A DNA stretch of 64,000 nucleotides from Saccharomycodes ludwigii (Eukaryota; Ascomycota; Saccharomycetes; Saccharomycodales; Saccharomycodaceae), in assembly GCF_020623625.1 (NCBI RefSeq), contig NC_060204.1:722501-786500 (forward strand), read 5' to 3'. The notes beneath the pieces are model-generated. The model was not told where the DNA came from, searched no databases, and saw nothing but the letters and a program-made list of their open reading frames with translations. Position numbers and translations under genes: made by a program. This document shows, one piece after another, positions 40,601 to 49,870 of the stretch (the first letter of the stretch is position 1; every line of letters begins with the position of its first letter).

Positions 40601-40790
40601 CTTCTTCTTCTTCTTCTTTTTCTTCTTCTTTATCGATGGTTTCATTGTTACTCTTGTCATTCTTATTATTGTTAGCATCTATGGAATTATAAATAGATTT
40701 AATAATAACATTAGATTCAGTATTATTAGAAGATACAACTTCATCATTGTTGCTTTTCGCACAGATATTCTCTAATTCGTCTTCTGGCAT
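37647..40790 (-). CDS. NAM7: RNA helicase Upf1/Nam7 with expanded acidic N-terminus
   Basis: A 1047-residue SF1 helicase of nonsense-mediated mRNA decay. The CH zinc domain starts at Cys138 (YCAYCGIDAPECLIKC) and includes the HIVNHLVLTHHNHVSLH and CYNCGCKNCF motifs. Helicase motifs: Walker A LIQGPPGTGKT near 505, DEST box near 648 (LIDESTQATEPE), and VSSVDAFQGREKDFIILSC near 870. Homology to S. cerevisiae Upf1 is dense from residue 138. Upstream lies a 72-residue tract (54-125) of almost only Glu, Asp and Lys, encoded by pure GAA and GAC repeats, in place of the mixed N-terminus of S. cerevisiae. The C-terminal end is Asn-rich and prion-like. It converges on BUD2. Confidence 0.97.
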   Translation of the reverse strand: MPEDELENICAKSNNDEVVSSNNTESNVIIKSIYNSIDANNNKNDKSNNETIDKEEEKEEEEEEEEEEEEEKEEKEEEKEEEDDDDDDDEEEEEEEEEEEEEEEEEEDDDDDDDDEEEEEDDDEELFLSDPHIRTDYCAYCGIDAPECLIKCNMCNKWFCNSKQKSASSHIVNHLVLTHHNHVSLHENSDLGDTVLECYNCGCKNCFILGFVSAKSEAVVVILCRLPCAQQKNLNWVTDQWQPLIENKQFLSWIAEPPNEEQILKAKLITPSQIAKLEAKWRSNKDATINDLDLPDDSEEEVLPILMRYSDAYQYQRSFAPLVKLEADYDKQLKESQALEHISVTWSTDGARTLASFALSTYESNALKVAVGDEMILRYSGLQHTDWEGRGYIIRLPNSMKDEFTLELKPSASSSKQTPTSLNTGFTAEFVWKGTSYDRMQDAMKKFAIDKKSISGFLYYNILGHDIPSIKYEVDLPEQFSIPNFAQLNISQAHAVRHVLQRPLSLIQGPPGTGKTVTSATIVYHLSKLHKERILVCAPSNVAVDHLASKLRDLGLKVVRLTAKSREDVESTVSELGLHNLVLKSADGSFKKLLDKKRNGEELSAKEAKKFVVNVRKYEAGILKKADVVCCTCVGAGDKRIDFKFKTVLIDESTQATEPECLIPIVKGAKQVILVGDHQQLGPVILDRKAGDAGLKQSLFERLITLGHVPFRLEVQYRMNPHLSEFPSNMFYDGSLQNGVTMEQRLLPNSNFPWPIHDVPMMFWANYGREEISSNGTSYLNRIEAMNCERIITRLFKDGIKPEQIGVITPYEGQRAYIVQYMQMNGSMDKDAYLSVEVSSVDAFQGREKDFIILSCVRANDQQTIGFLSDPRRLNVALTRSKYGLIILGNPASLSRNILWNNLLVHFRSKGCLVEGSLDNLQMCAVQLMKPVQNNNKKNNANNNNNTNNITNKGNSYINDFTNNYNSSIHNMNNFINNANNNYYNNNINSSSSHFDTQSIVSFNQVQDPSSLFVQDTDLSSFLHKQFMNNDGPTDYVQEAFSNLNVK

Positions 40791-41312
40791 TCTTTGAAAT
40801 ATATTGGTGGGGATGTGAAGGTTAATTAACTAAATAAATGAAATAAGATATAATTAAAATGGGGGGAGGCAAAAAAAGAATAGGAATGGAGGGCGGAGGA
40901 TTGATTTCTTTTTACTGTAGCTCTTGATTACTAATATTATTTGTATTATAATAATTACAGATGTGGTCAGAGAAAACAGAGCGTTATTTATAATGTTTTA
41001 GAAATAAAAGTGGAAAATAAAATAAAAAAAAAAAAAAAAGAAAAAAAAAATGCATACAAAGTTTTAACCACTTTATTAACTTTGTATACCGAAATACCGA
41101 AACACCGAAACACAATAAATCAAAGTGTCCAATATTACAAGAAAAAAATAAAAAAATTAAAAATAAAAATAAGCAAATAAAACAATTTATTGTTAAAAGT
41201 ACCAAAAAAACTATAAGTTTGATGCAATTATATATCAAATAACCTAAAAAAAAAATACTGAAAAAAATACTGAAAAAATACTGAAAAAATACTGAAAAAA
41301 CATCTGTTAAGA
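40791..41312. other. NAM7-YJU2 divergent intergenic region
   Basis: 522 bp. It includes a CCGAAA(T/C)A triplication at about 41086-41113 and a TACTGAAAAAA array (four 11-bp units, about 41256-41300) that ends a dozen bases before the YJU2 ATG and probably forms its 5' leader. Confidence 0.5.
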
Positions 41313-42107
41313 ATGAGCGAAAGAAAGGCTATAAATAAATACTATGGTAACTCAAACAATTATGATCCAATTTCAATGGAATCCAAATTGAAAAAACAAG
41401 CCAAGCATTTAAAAACTTTAAGCAAGAAACAGACTACGATCAGGTTGATGACACCATTCAGCATAACATGTAATAAATGTAACACGTACATCTCTAAATT
41501 TAAAAAGTTTAACGGTAAAAAAGAAACCTTGGAACAGAAATATTTAAATAAGGTCAAAATATATAGATTAAGTATTAAATGCCCCAGTTGTAATAACATG
41601 ATTAGTTTCAGGACTGATCCTGCGAGTGCTGATTATGTTATGGAGGAAGGAGCCACAAGAAATTTTCAGTCGGATAAGAATAATAAAATTAACAACCCTG
41701 ATACAAAGAACGACACAATAGATGATATTTTAGAAAAGTTATTGGCTGAAGAAGAAAGAGAAAGTCAAGATAATGGTGCCAATAACGCAAGTGTTAGTAC
41801 TATGGATAAGATGGAAGAGATTGAAAATAAATTGAGTAAAATACAAAAAGAACAAGAAGACGATGCAATATTGGAAAGCTTACAAATGGAAAGCAGGCTG
41901 AGAATGGAAAAGGAAAGAGATTTATTGTCTTCTGGAAATATCACTAAGGATAATACAGATGATGAAAGGATAGTTGAACAGGCTTTTAGGGAACATTATG
42001 CTAATGGTGGTGACGAAGATGACGGTGGTGTTGTTGAACACGCTGCCAAAAGCAGTGTTATTAAATTTAAAAAAAAGAAAAAGTGTAGGACTAAAATTGT
42101 CATTTAA
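41313..42107 (+). CDS. YJU2: Splicing factor Yju2/Cwc16
   Basis: A 264-residue protein of the CWC16 family that joins the spliceosome around the first catalytic step. Visible: N-terminus MSERKAINKYYG, conserved RLMTPFSITCNKCNTYI with a four-cysteine zinc site (CNKC and CPSC), KFNGKKETLEQKYLNKVKIYRLSIKCPSC, then SFRTDPASADYVMEEGATRNF. A charged coiled-coil tail follows and ends in a lysine cluster. The length fits S. cerevisiae Yju2 (278). The start is fixed by conservation at residue 1. The order YJU2-YJU3-MBR1 is the same as YKL095W-094W-093W. Confidence 0.96.
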   Translation: MSERKAINKYYGNSNNYDPISMESKLKKQAKHLKTLSKKQTTIRLMTPFSITCNKCNTYISKFKKFNGKKETLEQKYLNKVKIYRLSIKCPSCNNMISFRTDPASADYVMEEGATRNFQSDKNNKINNPDTKNDTIDDILEKLLAEEERESQDNGANNASVSTMDKMEEIENKLSKIQKEQEDDAILESLQMESRLRMEKERDLLSSGNITKDNTDDERIVEQAFREHYANGGDEDDGGVVEHAAKSSVIKFKKKKKCRTKIVI

Positions 42108-42530
42108 CCTATTATTATTATTATTATTTGTTTATGTGTTTATAATAAACGACAAATATTATATAGCATCTATTTAGATGATGTGTTGTAAATGAATAAA
42201 AAAAAAAAACAATTCACTGCCAGTTACAATTTAAAAATACGTATCAGGGTATAACGCACGGCGTTTATCAGCTAATGAGTAATAAAAAATGAAGAAGAAA
42301 AAAAAATTTTCATTTTCTTTCTTTTTCTCTTGTTAGATTTTTATTTTTAAATCATTTAAACAGCTAAATTTTTATTATTTTGTATTTTTCTTCTGTCTAT
42401 ATCGTTATTACCAGTCTTTGTAACAAACGATAAGAAAAAAACATAAAATACTAAAGATAATAATACAAAGACTATAATATATATATATTTTCCTTTTTCC
42501 CCCCTCCCTTTTGTTTTTTTTCTAATAACC
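42108..42530. other. YJU2-YJU3 intergenic region
   Basis: 423 bp, tandem genes. An ATT run lies just after the YJU2 stop and a (TA)n box near 42475-42488. Nothing else recognised. Confidence 0.5.
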
Positions 42531-43613
42531 ATGTCTGTTAAGCTTTTCCCTAATTTAAAAGAAAATAGTAATGTAAAAACAGTGGAATATCCATATAAAT
42601 TGCAATCTGTATTGAAAGATACTATTGCCCCTAATTCATTGCCATCATCTTCACCACCATCTTCGTCTTCTCCGCCTATAAAATACATTGAATTCAATAA
42701 AGCTAAATTTGCTACATTGACATGGCCTTCAAGTATCACTAATAACGGTTCATCAACCTCTTCTTGCCCCAAATGTAGAATATTTATTGTGCATGGTTTT
42801 GGTGAATATAGTAAGCTATATTATAAATTGATGGATCAATTATCTCTGCAAGGAGTTGAATGCTTTTTTTTTGACCAAAGAGGCGCAGGGTATACTTCTC
42901 CTGGGAACTTGAAGGGTAAAACAGATGAGTATCATACTTTTAACGATCTGGACCATTTTTTAAAACTATACATTGATGACAATAATAAAAAGGACAGGAA
43001 TAGTGGCAGTGATAAGAAAATACCATTATACCTATATGGACACTCCATGGGTGGAGGTATTATTTTGAATTATGGTATTCATGGCAAATACAAACAATCC
43101 ATTGATGGTATTATAGCTACGGGTCCATTAATATTATTACATCCACATACCAGACCAAACGCATTAGTGTTAAAATGTTCTTGGTTGATCTCGAAAATGC
43201 TGGGGAATGTTCAGTTAGACACTGGGTTAGATATAGACGGTGTAACTGGAGATAGTAAATTTAGAGAGTACTTAATCAACGATTTTCCGAACGCTACTCC
43301 ATGTGTTGGTAGTTTTAGGCAAATTTATGATTTTTTAATCAGAGGGATGTATTTAGTCGACAGCAGAAATGAAACAGAAATTAACAAGAATATGATTAAA
43401 AAACCTTTATTAATTTTATGTGGTGATAAAGATAGTATTAATGATTATAAAGCATCAGTTAAATTTGTTAAAGAAGTGTTGTCAGAAGAATCTAGTGGTA
43501 ATAGTTTGCGTAATGTTAAGACGTATCCCGGGGGGAGACATTCTTTACACATTGACAGAGAAGAAATATTTCAAATGTTATTGAAAGACATTTTAAAATT
43601 TGTGGAAAATTGA
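42531..43613 (+). CDS. YJU3: Monoacylglycerol lipase Yju3
   Basis: A 360-residue alpha/beta hydrolase of the serine aminopeptidase/MGL type. The nucleophile elbow is GHSMGGG (Ser near residue 178); HGFGEYS is the oxyanion-side motif; the acid is in CGDKDSIND; the His is in GGRHSLHID near the end. The cap region is short. Yju3 is the main monoacylglycerol and fatty-acid-ethyl-ester hydrolase on lipid droplets. S. cerevisiae Yju3 is 313 residues; extra length is a Ser/Pro-rich insert at 37-50 and a basic insert near 150. The stop codon falls at the start of a 12-bp tandem repeat. Confidence 0.95.
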   Translation: MSVKLFPNLKENSNVKTVEYPYKLQSVLKDTIAPNSLPSSSPPSSSSPPIKYIEFNKAKFATLTWPSSITNNGSSTSSCPKCRIFIVHGFGEYSKLYYKLMDQLSLQGVECFFFDQRGAGYTSPGNLKGKTDEYHTFNDLDHFLKLYIDDNNKKDRNSGSDKKIPLYLYGHSMGGGIILNYGIHGKYKQSIDGIIATGPLILLHPHTRPNALVLKCSWLISKMLGNVQLDTGLDIDGVTGDSKFREYLINDFPNATPCVGSFRQIYDFLIRGMYLVDSRNETEINKNMIKKPLLILCGDKDSINDYKASVKFVKEVLSEESSGNSLRNVKTYPGGRHSLHIDREEIFQMLLKDILKFVEN

Positions 43614-43652
43614 AAATGAAATTGAAAATGAAATTGAAAATGAAATTGAAAA
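43607..43652 (+). repeat. Tandem repeat (GAAAATGAAATT)n across the YJU3 stop
   Basis: Nearly four 12-bp units span the YJU3 stop codon and first bases of the 3' UTR. The unit is a multiple of three and each unit keeps the TGA in phase, so copy-number change would not extend the protein. Confidence 0.7.
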
Positions 43653-44197
43653 TGCCTGGAATATTTTTTTTGTTTGTGCTGTGTCTCCTTTTCCTCGCGC
43701 CCCTCACCTCAACATTCTCGCTCCATAATTAAAATCCCTTTTTTTTTTTAATTTTATTTTGTTTGTTTGTTTGTTTGTTTGTCTCCAAATTAATCAACGA
43801 TCTTTCTAGAAATTAGAAATCAAAATCACTCCACAAAAAAAAAAAAAAAATTGATACGATTTATTTATTTATTTTATTTTTAAGAATAGTACACATGAAT
43901 AGTACACATGAATAGTACACATGAATAGTACACATGAATAGTACACATGAATAGTACACATGAATAGTACACATGATCCCTATAATCATGAGCACCTTAC
44001 TATTTTTATATAAAAAAAAAAAAAAGAAAAAAAAAAAAAGAAAAAAAAAAAAAGAAAAAAAAAAAGCGATTTTATTTATATATATATAAATATAAAACAA
44101 CCCTATAAAATCACATTTTCCCGCAACCTTCTCTTTATCAAGCCCCTTCTTTCCCACTGGTCACCCTCTCACACACCCCCTTCTTTTACAATTCTCA

Positions 44198-44244
<47 letters not shown>

Positions 44245-44647
44245 GGTTATTTCTTCTTTCTTTCTTGTAACTGTAATTGTATTCATTCATAGCCCTTTCC
44301 ATTACTCCATTGTTATTTTGATAAATAATACAAACAAATAGCTAATACAGCCTTTTATTCTACTTGGCTTTCTTCAATTAAGGAGAAGTACTCCTTATAC
44401 ATAGTACAAAATAGAATCACCATACAGAAAGTAAATTTAATACTAGCATAATATAATATTAAGTAATAATCCGCATAAAAAGAAAAATATCTGAAAGTCA
44501 TTTCTTTCTTATAGCTACGTCAACACCGATACACAAATAATAATAACAATACTTATAATATATTATTGTTCTTGTTTTTATTTCAAACTTGAAAATCAAA
44601 ATTAATTATATATACATAGCCAAATATACAAATAAATTGGAGAATTG

Positions 44648-44678
<31 letters not shown>

Positions 44679-45007
44679 CTTTCTTTTACTTCTCTCTTCC
44701 TTTATCCTCTTTCTATAGTTAACTTCTCAACTGTGACTGCAGCATTTAAATTTTTAACGAGATAGGTAAAAAGTTTCAATTTATTCGATTCGATTCCTAT
44801 TTGTTTATTTAACTCTATTTCGATACAATATAAAATTTATCACCACAAAATACCATAGACCTAAAAGCTTTAAACAAGGTCTCATTTTATAATCCTTTAT
44901 ATCATATTACATTACACATAGTATAGTCATATAACTGTTTTTTTTTCTTTCAAAATCATTAGTATTTTGGATAAAATTTAAAAAAAAAAAAAAAAAAAAA
45001 TTAAATA
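43614..45007. other. Long MBR1 upstream region
   Basis: 1394 bp without a gene. It holds a 13-bp minisatellite (43884-43974), A runs near 44010-44065, a (ATT)n microsatellite of about 14 units at 44201-44243, a T run at 44650-44678, and A runs just before the MBR1 ATG. The length suits a stress-regulated promoter, but I see no specific site I would defend. Confidence 0.5.
43884..43974 (+). repeat. 13-bp minisatellite, seven perfect units (GAATAGTACACAT)
   Basis: Seven identical units in a row, followed by GATCCC. Perfect copies indicate recent expansion. One strand stays open through it with a 13-residue period, but that is a by-product of the repeat length and not evidence of a gene. Confidence 0.9.
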
Positions 45008-46393
45008 ATGGATAGGGACATTACTAACGAGGTAAATGATGTATCACGCCAATTAACCTCGTTTAATTTCAATAATAATAATAATAATAGTGCCAATAAT
45101 AACACTGATAATAATGGAACTTTTTATTCTGTTCCTACTGGCACTGATAAAGCTAAGATGACTAACAGCAATCACGAATATCATTCCGTTGATGATTACA
45201 ATGATATCTTTGAAAGAAATGTTCAGGATATTGGTTCAGATTTTGAGGATGATGAAGAAGAAGAAGGAGAAGAAGAAGAAGAAGAAGTGGCATATAATGA
45301 TGACGATGATCAAACTATCGGTCCTCTTACCACCACTTTGGGCACTAACAAACTAGACTGTAATAACCGTAATAGCAATCATGTGGGTAAGCACCCTTTA
45401 TGCAGTAGCACAAGTGGTATTAATATAACTCCCTCAAATACCGACTTAAAAAAGCAAAATAGGAGAAGAAAATCGACAGCTTTAGCCAATACTATTATGG
45501 TAAAATTAGCAAGACATCCGTCTGCTGTTATTAATATGGCTAATTCCCCCACATCTAGTAATACTACTATGAACACTACCGGTTCTATGGAGCATTATAC
45601 TTATAATAATAATAATAATAATACACAAGACAGTGTTATGACTACGAATAGTGTTATGAACAATGCTGGTAGTGACGATATACGTTCTTCCTCATCTTCA
45701 TTACTTCCAAATTCACCGAGTGGATGTATCACCAATGGTACTAGTTCTACCGCCACTGCTACAGGTGAACAAGAGAGCAATAATAACAGTGGTAATTATG
45801 GTGCCACACCCCCTCAGTCCGGTTATAGTCTAAGTAGATGTTGTACTAATGGTAGCATCCCAACCCATTTGTTTTGTTTGGAAAGATACGTTTCTAGTGA
45901 ATTGGATTCAAATGCGGAAGAGTTTTTCTGTGAGGATTGTGGGAAAGATATTTCCGGAGAAGGGAAGGATGTTGGCAAAAGTCATGAAAGTTGTTTAGCA
46001 TCTAAACAGAAAATTGACGGGGGGGATCTTGAAGATTGTGGAACTGATATAACTAATAATAATACCGAAGGTGATGCTATTTTAAAAGCTCGACGTCGTG
46101 CTCATAAGCATGATGTTAATCACCGATACCATCATCATGATACCGGTAGTGACGGTAAAAAAAATAGCAAGATTGGCATAAGTAAACCTCAAATAGAGAC
46201 AAAACAGGGTGATTCCGACGCTGTTACTGCTGCTACTAATTTTACCAACAACAGTGGGAATGTTAATAGTAAGAATAAGAATGGCAATGGAAAAAAAAAG
46301 TTACACAACGATCCCAGCTCTTTTTTCAATACCTTAAAAAACCGAAAGTCGTTTATCACATCAGCTTTGGCAGATTCCCTATCATTGCATTAG
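45008..46393 (+). CDS. MBR1: Mbr1/Isf1-like respiratory growth protein
   Basis: A 461-residue Ser/Thr/Asn-rich protein. Two short blocks match S. cerevisiae Mbr1: IPTHLFCLERYVSSELD (IPTHLYGLEKYVSPELD there) near residue 284, and the C-terminal RKSFITSALADSLS. There is also a basic patch (NRRRKSTALANTIM) near 152 and an acidic Glu run near 80. Mbr1 and its paralog Isf1 support mitochondrial function and suppress hap mutants; the molecular activity is unknown. CXXC pairs near 308 (CEDCGKD) might bind metal but are not a recognised domain. Synteny with YJU3 makes the call firm. Confidence 0.85.
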   Translation: MDRDITNEVNDVSRQLTSFNFNNNNNNSANNNTDNNGTFYSVPTGTDKAKMTNSNHEYHSVDDYNDIFERNVQDIGSDFEDDEEEEGEEEEEEVAYNDDDDQTIGPLTTTLGTNKLDCNNRNSNHVGKHPLCSSTSGINITPSNTDLKKQNRRRKSTALANTIMVKLARHPSAVINMANSPTSSNTTMNTTGSMEHYTYNNNNNNTQDSVMTTNSVMNNAGSDDIRSSSSSLLPNSPSGCITNGTSSTATATGEQESNNNSGNYGATPPQSGYSLSRCCTNGSIPTHLFCLERYVSSELDSNAEEFFCEDCGKDISGEGKDVGKSHESCLASKQKIDGGDLEDCGTDITNNNTEGDAILKARRRAHKHDVNHRYHHHDTGSDGKKNSKIGISKPQIETKQGDSDAVTAATNFTNNSGNVNSKNKNGNGKKKLHNDPSSFFNTLKNRKSFITSALADSLSLH

Positions 46394-47037
46394 TATCTTA
46401 TTTTATACGTATACTTAGAAAGAGGGCGGAGGGAACTACCCTTTATTTTTTTTTCTTTTTTTTTATTTTTTTTTTTTTTTTTTTTTTTTTTGCTTTTCAA
46501 GTTTATTTTTATTTAATTATTTAATGTTTACACTTTTCATTTCGTTTATTCATGATATATGAGTATGGATATATAGATTGACTGTTAAAATTCTGGGGTC
46601 AGTTATCTTTTTTTTATTTTATTTTTTTTATATATATAAATTGTTATTAATTGTATTTCAATTTGATTTTTTGTTCATAAAAATATTAGCTTATGTTGAA
46701 TATTGATGGCAGCTCGTAAGTTTTTATACGGCTAGATACCATTTAGTTGGAATAGATTGGGTTTTTTAATTAAAAGCTAGCAATGAATTTAAAAATAGCT
46801 TTACATGATAAAAATATTAAAAAAAACTAGAAAAATGTTGTTAAAAAAAGCTAGTACAAACAAATAAGTAAATAAAAATTATATAACAAAATTAAAATTA
46901 ATATGAGGTGTATAAAAACGCTGTAAAGAGAAATCTTCCTACGGGAACTGTCCATTCATTATGGTAAAGCTCAGTGGAGCTGGTACAAAATGTTAAAAAA
47001 AAAAAATTCTTTTTTTTCCTATTTCATTGCTTATCAG
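46394..47037. other. MBR1-CWP1 convergent 3' intergenic region
   Basis: 644 bp between two gene ends, with T runs near 46447-46492 and 46620-46640 and A-rich stretches. Longer than most convergent gaps here, but I see no gene. Confidence 0.5.
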
Positions 47038-47784
47038 CTAAATCAATAAAGCAGCAATGGCTAAAACACCAGCACCGAAACTGGCACCGTTAACAGCAGC
47101 ACCGTTTTCTCCATTAGAAGAAACACCTGGTGTAGATGTAATAACGGTACAGTCGGAGTGGCCCGAACAAGTAGTAGTAGTTATAACAGTAGTGCTTTCA
47201 TCAGATTTAGTGGTTGTTGCAGTACCGTTGGGATATATTGGTGCGGTGCTGATGGTTGAGGAGGAAGTCTCTTGACTGCTGGTTTCAGTGGCAGTACTGG
47301 TAGTATTGCTCTTTCCAGCTGGGGTAAAGTCAGGTACAGATTGACCGTTGCTGCCTATAGCTTTCAAAGCAATAGGAATAACGCCAGAACTAGTACCGTT
47401 GGTAGTAGATGTAGCTAGATAATAGGCGCTCCCTTCTGGTATAGCGTTAAAACCATCAATACCAGAATAAGCTAAGTAGCCGTCAGAAATGGAAAAAAAT
47501 TTATCAGCCTCAGAAGCATCAGTAGTTTCAACTAAAGAACCATCGGCAGCAAAGGTTGCGTAATGACTATCACTTAACAATAACAACCCGTCATCAGTAA
47601 TTGTACCTGATAAGCTGGCAGATGAGGAGCCAAGATACAATTTACCATTCGAAACATATACTGAGGCGTATTGTAAAGATGTGCCAGACCTAATTGAAAC
47701 CAAACCAAATTGTTCGGAATCACAGGAAATAAATTTGGAAAAGGCTAAAAATAAAGCAGCAGATGATAAAACAGAGAATTTCAT
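47038..47784 (-). CDS. CWP1: GPI-anchored cell wall mannoprotein Cwp1
   Basis: A 248-residue secreted protein. Signal peptide about 1-21 (MKFSVLSSAALFLAFSKFISC), then a globular domain whose FGLVSIRSGTSLQYASVY and ITDDGLLLLSD stretches match S. cerevisiae Cwp1, a Ser/Thr-rich stem (about 158-205), a CSGHSDC motif, and a GPI signal with small residues (NGAAVNGAS) before a hydrophobic tail (GVLAIAALLI). Cwp1 is linked to beta-1,6-glucan at the birth scar in S. cerevisiae. I do not see a clear PIR repeat. YKL096W synteny after MBR1/YJU3/YJU2 agrees. Confidence 0.9.
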   Translation of the reverse strand: MKFSVLSSAALFLAFSKFISCDSEQFGLVSIRSGTSLQYASVYVSNGKLYLGSSSASLSGTITDDGLLLLSDSHYATFAADGSLVETTDASEADKFFSISDGYLAYSGIDGFNAIPEGSAYYLATSTTNGTSSGVIPIALKAIGSNGQSVPDFTPAGKSNTTSTATETSSQETSSSTISTAPIYPNGTATTTKSDESTTVITTTTCSGHSDCTVITSTPGVSSNGENGAAVNGASFGAGVLAIAALLI

Positions 47785-48559
47785 AAGGTATTTTTGTTTT
47801 GATTGGTCTATAGATGAATGAGGAAGAAAGTTTATAGTATAAAAACTTTGGTTTGTGTTTGATGTTTATTTTTTTTTTTTAATTTAATTTTATAAGTGTA
47901 ATAAAATTTATAAAGTTTATTAAGATATAAGTTAAAACCAAGAACTTAATTTAGAAATAAGCTTTCTTTATATACTCTTTTTTTTTTTTTTTTTTTTTTT
48001 CTTTCTCTTCTTTTTCTTCTTTTTCTTCTTTCTCCCAGTTTTTTTTTATTATTATTATTATTCTATAGCAATAATTAGCGTTTTTAATTCAATCAAAAGT
48101 TACTAAACCCCTCACCTCTGCCATGCGTCATAACGTAGTAATTTATCAAATGTTGCCATAAATAATTTTTGTCCTTTTGTTTTTGTTTTTATTTTCTAGA
48201 TTTATTTATTTATTTATTTATTTATTTCAATGTGGTATCTCAAATATGGCTGGGTTTCAAATTTTAAAATGCTAGCTAAATAACCGTTTCAATGTCTACT
48301 ATTTACTTCTTTTTGTTGTTGCTTTTTTTTATTACACAGCAATAAAAAATGACACAATTTTAAAAGGAAGGTAATTTTTTAACATTACGGTTTTGTATTG
48401 ATTACCTATAAACTTTATTTACACTTTTTAGCAACATGCGCGTGTGTGTGGAGGGGGAAAGGAGCTTAAAGTAATTAATTAAAATTACGTAATCTTTGTC
48501 TACGCGGTAACAAACAAATATACATGTGCCTAATATTGCCTGGTTATTATTAGATATTT

Positions 48560-48569
48560 CTAAAAATAG
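48560..48569. promoter_or_regulatory. Rlm1-type box (CTAAAAATAG) upstream of CWP1
   Basis: An exact CTA(A/T)4TAG, the binding consensus of the cell-wall-integrity MADS factor Rlm1, lies 776 bp upstream of CWP1, a cell wall gene. The match is direct; function is inferred, and AT-rich DNA makes chance hits likely. Confidence 0.35.
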
Positions 48570-49177
48570 AAATCTCATCATTTTTTTCTTTCTCCCCTTC
48601 ATCTCCGTAGAAAAAAGTGCGGAAGGAAGAACCGGAACAACAACAACAACAACAAAAATACAGTTATCCAGGGTGGGTACTGCAGCGTGAAAGTTTAGCT
48701 TTGAAATAAATAAATAAAATAAAATAAATAAATAAATCTATATTAAATATGTAGATCTGCATATAAAACAAAATGTATGATCTGTATTAAAGGACCCCTC
48801 TCAGTTTCTCCCTTTTCCCCTTTCTCCCTTTTTGCACTTTTTTAAAAATCGGGCTACAATAATTCTAGATCTTATTAACTCTTATTTATCCAATCTTACA
48901 ATGCGATTGTTTACTATTTACAGTAATGAAATTGAGAAAAAAAAAAAAGGGTTTGCTGGGGAAGAGATTTTCAAACCCTTTTTTTTTTTTTTTTAGTCCA
49001 TTATTATTATTATTATTATTATTATTATCGTTATTATTACTTATAAAATTATTACTTTATTAGTCCAGTAAAAATAATAATAATAATAATAATAATTTCG
49101 TTGCAAGTGATAAAGTGGGCATACGTTGATAATTTTATTTAATGGTTTGTCAATATAAATTTATTTCCTTGAATGTT

Positions 49178-49184
49178 TTACCCG
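49178..49184 (+). promoter_or_regulatory. Reb1-type site (TTACCCG)
   Basis: A core Reb1 match lies about 690 bp upstream of RAD27. It could mark a nucleosome-free region in the long gap. Weak on its own. Confidence 0.25.
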
Positions 49185-49870
49185 GATCATACATGTTACT
49201 TTTTGAAAATAACCTTGTGATTGTTATCAGTTCTTTCACTCCACAACAATAAGCGGTTATTTTGTCAGTATGTTATATATATATATATATATATTTTCTT
49301 TGGCAGCTTATAAACTAATTCTTTATACACATTTCAGTTTCTCCAAGAATGAAGATCAATCTTTACTGTTGAGTTGAAAATTCAATATTTTATAGAAATA
49401 TAGACGAATTGTCTTGTATTTATAACGATACAAGTAGCCTACAACGATAAATAATAACAGTTGAGCAAGTATTATACTTTAAATTGTCGGTAAATTTTTA
49501 TGTCATTCCATTTAGGTCAAACATTGAATAATTCAGATATATTAATATGTTTTTAATTATTTAACATTGCAATGGTTAATTTCTACATTTAAATGCAATT
49601 TATCATAGTACTAGGAATTATAAGATGAGTATAACTTTTAATACAATTTAAAACCGGTCCGCCTTTTTTTGTTTTTCTTTTTGTTTTTGTTTTTGTTTTT
49701 GTTTCTTTTTTTTCTTTTTCATTTTTTTTTTCTTTTTTTTTTTTTCGTTTTTTTTTTTTCCTAGATTATTTTTAATATATCTCTATCTTTATGCTAACGT
49801 AGATCATTATCGATATACTTCCAAAACCTTTTCATAACATGCTAAATAAAACAACGTACATAATAACACC

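Larger units (their letters stand above)
47785..49870. other. 2.1-kb gene-free region between CWP1 and RAD27
   Basis: The longest gap in the window, with divergent genes on both sides. Contents: T and TTC-rich pyrimidine tracts at 47980-48035, ATTT runs at 48205-48227, an Rlm1-type box (48560-48569), a Reb1-type site (49178-49184), two complementary trinucleotide arrays (ATT units at 49000-49045 and AAT units at 49073-49096) that could fold into a hairpin, a (TA)n run near 49273-49292, and T-rich stretches at 49667-49760. One 66-codon frame on the minus strand (48402-48602) has no features. I see no RNA gene. Confidence 0.5.

Noticed and set aside
40343-40678. Long Lys/Thr and Leu/Arg frames opposite or in shifted phase to NAM7
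   Set aside because: They are by-products of the GAA/GAC repeat array read in other phases.
43861-44157. 98-codon minus-strand frame with a periodic MCTIHVYYSCVLF pattern
   Set aside because: The pattern is only the 13-bp minisatellite read in three phases; no homology or start context.
48402-48602. 66-codon frame in the CWP1-RAD27 gap as a small gene
   Set aside because: No signal peptide, domain or conserved feature; composition matches random AT-rich frames.
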